NCBI RefSeq assembly: GCF_007673095.1
Contig: NZ_VDYZ01000009.1
Coordinates: 1-64,000 of the forward strand
DNA from: Corynebacterium glyciniphilum AJ 3170
GTDB lineage: Bacteria > Actinomycetota > Actinomycetes > Mycobacteriales > Mycobacteriaceae
Direction: 5' to 3'
Length of the DNA stretch: 64,000 nt
Below, piece after piece: positions 61,916-64,000 of this stretch. The notes below the pieces were generated by a model that was not told the DNA's origin, searched no databases, and worked only from the letters and a program-made list of their open reading frames with translations. Numbering within the stretch: position 1 is the first letter of the stretch; each line of letters starts with the position of its first letter. The translations under genes were made by a program, and so were the position numbers.

Positions 61916-61932
61916 TTGGCAAGCGTTACCAA
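61916..61932. promoter_or_regulatory. LacI-type operator palindrome overlapping the znuA -35
   Basis: TTGGCAAGCGTTACCAA is a 7-3-7 near-palindrome (half-site TTGG(C/T)AA), the LacI-family form. Its first six bases, TTGGCA, also serve as a -35 element 18 bases from the TACTGT -10 of the zinc operon. It lies 40 bases from the regulator's start. Confidence 0.55.
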
Positions 61933-61939
61933 CAAGGAC

Positions 61940-61945
61940 TACTGT
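61940..61945 (+). promoter_or_regulatory. -10 element of the zinc uptake operon
   Basis: TACTGT, 7 bases before the ATG at 61953, indicating a leaderless transcript. The -35 (TTGGCA) is part of the adjacent palindrome. Confidence 0.55.
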
Positions 61946-61952
61946 CGTCCTC

Positions 61953-62960
61953 ATGTCACGACGTCGATCCGCCACCCGTACCGCTGCCGCCCTGTCACTG
62001 GCCGGGGCCACCGCCCTGGCTTTCGGCCTCACCGCCTGTGCAGGCGGTGCGGACAGTGCCTCCGCCGACAACGGCGGCATCCGCATCGTCGCGTCCACCT
62101 CCACCTGGGGCGACATCGCCCAGCAGGTCATCGACGATGTTGACGATGCTGCTGATGCTGACGGCGCCACCGACGCTGAGGACATCACGGTGGACACCAT
62201 CCTCTCGGGCACCGACGACGACCCCCACGAGTACGAGGCCACCGCCCGGGACATCTCCACCATCCGGGACGCCGACATCGTCGTCGGCAACGGGGCCGGC
62301 TACGACAACTGGCTCACCGACAACGCCGGGGACGATGCCGAGGTCATCACCGCCGCCCCGGTCGCTGAGGGACACGATCACGGCGACCATGCAGAGGAGG
62401 CCGAGGAAACCGACCACGCCGACCACGCCGACCACGATCACGGCAGCGGCGTCCTCGAAGGCGAGGACAATCCGCATGTCTGGTTCGACATGGACCGCGT
62501 CACCGAGTTCGCCGACAGTCTCGCCGCCCACCTCAACAGCCTCGACGACAACTTCCCGGCGGAAGCCACCGGTGTCCACGAGATGACCGACGGGTTCCGC
62601 CAGCGGATCGCCGAGCTTCCCCACTCCCACGTCGTGCTCACCGAACCCGTGGCGGGTCTCCTGCTCCGCGGCTCAGAGGTCCACGACGTCACACCGGAAG
62701 GATTCGCCCGGGCCGTCCTGAACGAAGGTGAGCCGTCCGTGGCCGATCTCTCGGCGACCCGCGATCTCATCACCGACGGCGAGGCGGACGCGTTGATCAC
62801 CAACACCCAGTCCGAGAGCCAGGCGTCCCGCCAGCTCACCGACGCCGCCGAGGACAAGGACGTGCCGGTCGTCAACGTCACTGAAACGCCGGACAACGAC
62901 GAGGACTTCGCCGACTACGTCGACGCCGCGATCACCGACCTCGAGGATGCGCTCGGCTAG
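61953..62960 (+). CDS. Zinc/manganese ABC transporter substrate-binding lipoprotein (ZnuA-like)
   Basis: A 335-residue lipoprotein with signal LSLAGATALAFGLTAC (Cys about 30). The metal-binding cluster-A-I fold is followed by a His/Asp/Glu-rich loop, HDHGDHAEEAEETDHADHAD (about 130-152), typical of zinc-binding ZnuA proteins. NPHVWFDM and NTQSESQASRQLTDAA supply further ligand and fold strings. It captures the metal outside the membrane for the downstream ATPase and permease. In C. glutamicum the same operon is under the zinc repressor Zur. Confidence 0.92.
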   Translation: MSRRRSATRTAAALSLAGATALAFGLTACAGGADSASADNGGIRIVASTSTWGDIAQQVIDDVDDAADADGATDAEDITVDTILSGTDDDPHEYEATARDISTIRDADIVVGNGAGYDNWLTDNAGDDAEVITAAPVAEGHDHGDHAEEAEETDHADHADHDHGSGVLEGEDNPHVWFDMDRVTEFADSLAAHLNSLDDNFPAEATGVHEMTDGFRQRIAELPHSHVVLTEPVAGLLLRGSEVHDVTPEGFARAVLNEGEPSVADLSATRDLITDGEADALITNTQSESQASRQLTDAAEDKDVPVVNVTETPDNDEDFADYVDAAITDLEDALG

Positions 62961-63665
62961 ATGTCCCTCCTGACCTTCACCGGCGCCAGCGTCGACCCCC
63001 TGTGGCACGACCTCACCCTGAGTGTCGAACCCGGGGAGTTCCTCACCGTCCTCGGGCCCAACGGGGTGGGGAAGTCCACCCTGCTCAATGCCGTCCTGGG
63101 GACCCGTCCCCTGTCGTCCGGCAGCGTCAGCGCGCCTGACCGGATCGGCTTCATCCCCCAGCAGCGCATGTTCGACACCGATCTGCCGATCCGGGTCCGC
63201 GACCTGGTGGGACTGTCCATCGAGCACGGGACGATGTCACGGCGACGTCCCCGCCGCTCCACCATCGACGCGGCGCTCGCCGAGGTCGGCGCGTCAGGTC
63301 TGGCCGACCGTCGGGTGGGTACGCTCTCCGGTGGCCAACAGCAGCTCGTCAGGCAGGCCCAGGCCATGGCCACCGACCCCGAGCTCCTCCTCTGCGACGA
63401 GCCGCTGCTCAGTCTCGACCTGTCGGCCCAACGGGCCGCGGTAGAGCTGCTCGACCGACGTCGACGGGAGTACGGTACCGCCGTCATCTTCGTCACCCAC
63501 AGCATCAACCCTGTCCTGGCGGTGACCGACCGGGTGCTCTACCTCGGTCCGGACGGACACGTCACCGGTGCCGTGGACGAGGTCATGACCGGCCCGGTGC
63601 TGTCCCGGCTCTACGGCACCGACGTGGACGTCGCCGAAGTCAACGGACGGATGGTGGTCGTGTGA
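62961..63665 (+). CDS. Zinc/manganese ABC transporter ATPase (ZnuC-like)
   Basis: A 234-residue ATPase whose ATG follows the binding-protein stop directly. Walker A GPNGVGKST (about 32-40), Q-loop GFIPQQRMFD, signature LSGGQQQLVRQAQAM and Walker B LLLCDEPLLSLDL are present. The Walker B-adjacent EPLLSLD replaces the common EPT-x-GLD. It energises metal uptake together with the permease that begins at 63662. Confidence 0.92.
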   Translation: MSLLTFTGASVDPLWHDLTLSVEPGEFLTVLGPNGVGKSTLLNAVLGTRPLSSGSVSAPDRIGFIPQQRMFDTDLPIRVRDLVGLSIEHGTMSRRRPRRSTIDAALAEVGASGLADRRVGTLSGGQQQLVRQAQAMATDPELLLCDEPLLSLDLSAQRAAVELLDRRRREYGTAVIFVTHSINPVLAVTDRVLYLGPDGHVTGAVDEVMTGPVLSRLYGTDVDVAEVNGRMVVV

Positions 63666-64000
63666 GCACCTGGGACCTGCTGCAGGTCGACTTCGTCCAG
63701 AACGCCCTGATGGCCTCGCTGCTCCTCGGCTTGGTCTCCGGTGCTCTCGCCCCGCTGATCGTGATGCGCAAGATGAGTTTCGCCGCCCACGCCACCGGCG
63801 AGCTGGCGCTCATGGGTGCCGCGGCCGCACTGCTGTTCGGGGTCAGTGTGACCACGGGCGCGGTTCTCGGCGCTGTGCTGGCGGCCGTCGTGCTCGCCCT
63901 GCTGGGGTTGAAGGAACAGGACGCCACCGTCGGCGTCGTCCTCGCCTTCGGCATGGGCCTGTCTGTCCTGTTCATCTACCTGTACCCGGGCCGGACATCG
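63662..64000 (+). CDS. Zinc/manganese ABC transporter permease (ZnuB-like), cut by the window edge
   Basis: The frame begins at GTG 63662, overlapping the ATPase stop, and is open to the end of the window (113 codons). It reads DFVQNALMASLLLGLVSGAL, then IVMRKMSFAAHATGELALMG, the ABC-3 family start with the conserved FAAHATGE-like loop. At least three spans are visible. It completes the three-part transporter. Confidence 0.9.
   Translation, partial: MSTWDLLQVDFVQNALMASLLLGLVSGALAPLIVMRKMSFAAHATGELALMGAAAALLFGVSVTTGAVLGAVLAAVVLALLGLKEQDATVGVVLAFGMGLSVLFIYLYPGRTS

Overview
The window is high-GC actinobacterial DNA, almost certainly from the genus Corynebacterium or a close relative. Three things point there. 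The thrE - small gene - otsA - lipoprotein - otsB - LacI regulator - zinc ABC transporter order at the right end is the order I know from Corynebacterium glutamicum (thrE to cg2913). The window also carries corynebacterial signatures: pyruvate carboxylase, prpDBC, PhoPR and crtB/crtI. Many start codons sit 6-9 bases after a TANNNT -10 element, which is leaderless actinobacterial style. I cannot name the species.

Layout. 0-9.4 kb: oligopeptidase B, purC, a four-gene oligopeptide ABC transporter, and an AAA ATPase gene broken by an internal deletion. 9.4-16.7 kb: the methylcitrate cycle genes prpD-prpB-prpC, then a large pyruvate carboxylase gene with its own promoter. 16.8-24.5 kb: a divergent Lrp regulator/LysE exporter pair, purB, an orphan siderophore-binding lipoprotein, a small acidic protein, a Nei-type DNA glycosylase, a lipoprotein, purD and a HIT protein. 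24.5-30.5 kb: two related alpha/beta hydrolases flanking a PadR-regulated ABC export cassette. 30.4-34.3 kb: a PhoPR-like two-component system, an L,D-transpeptidase and an acetyltransferase. 34.3-42.5 kb: crtI and crtB, an MFS transporter, and an IrtA/IrtB-like ferric-siderophore importer with a fused flavin reductase domain behind a putative iron box. 42.6-49.2 kb: an AbiEi/DUF559 protein, an acetyltransferase, a DoxX-like protein, a Gly/Ser-repeat small protein, and a glycerol-to-DHAP module (glycerol dehydrogenase and fused DHA kinase).

49.4-55.3 kb is the accessory region. It holds a lipoprotein, many very small membrane proteins (including three tandem paralogues), three broken genes (a LysE exporter, an acidic repeat protein and a tyrosine integrase) and a tRNA-Thr. 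The integrase remnant ends about 60 bp from the 3' end of the tRNA, which suggests a decayed integrative element. From 55.5 kb to the end the chromosome-like order resumes: ThrE exporter, lysine-rich small protein, trehalose synthesis (otsA, otsB), an IpsA-like LacI regulator, and a zinc uptake operon cut by the window edge.

No CRISPR array, rRNA gene, intact transposase or intact prophage was seen. The strongest leads are the triplicated small-membrane-protein array in the tRNA-linked island, the hairpin/iron-box leader of the IrtA-like gene, and the three tandem PadR operator-like palindromes.
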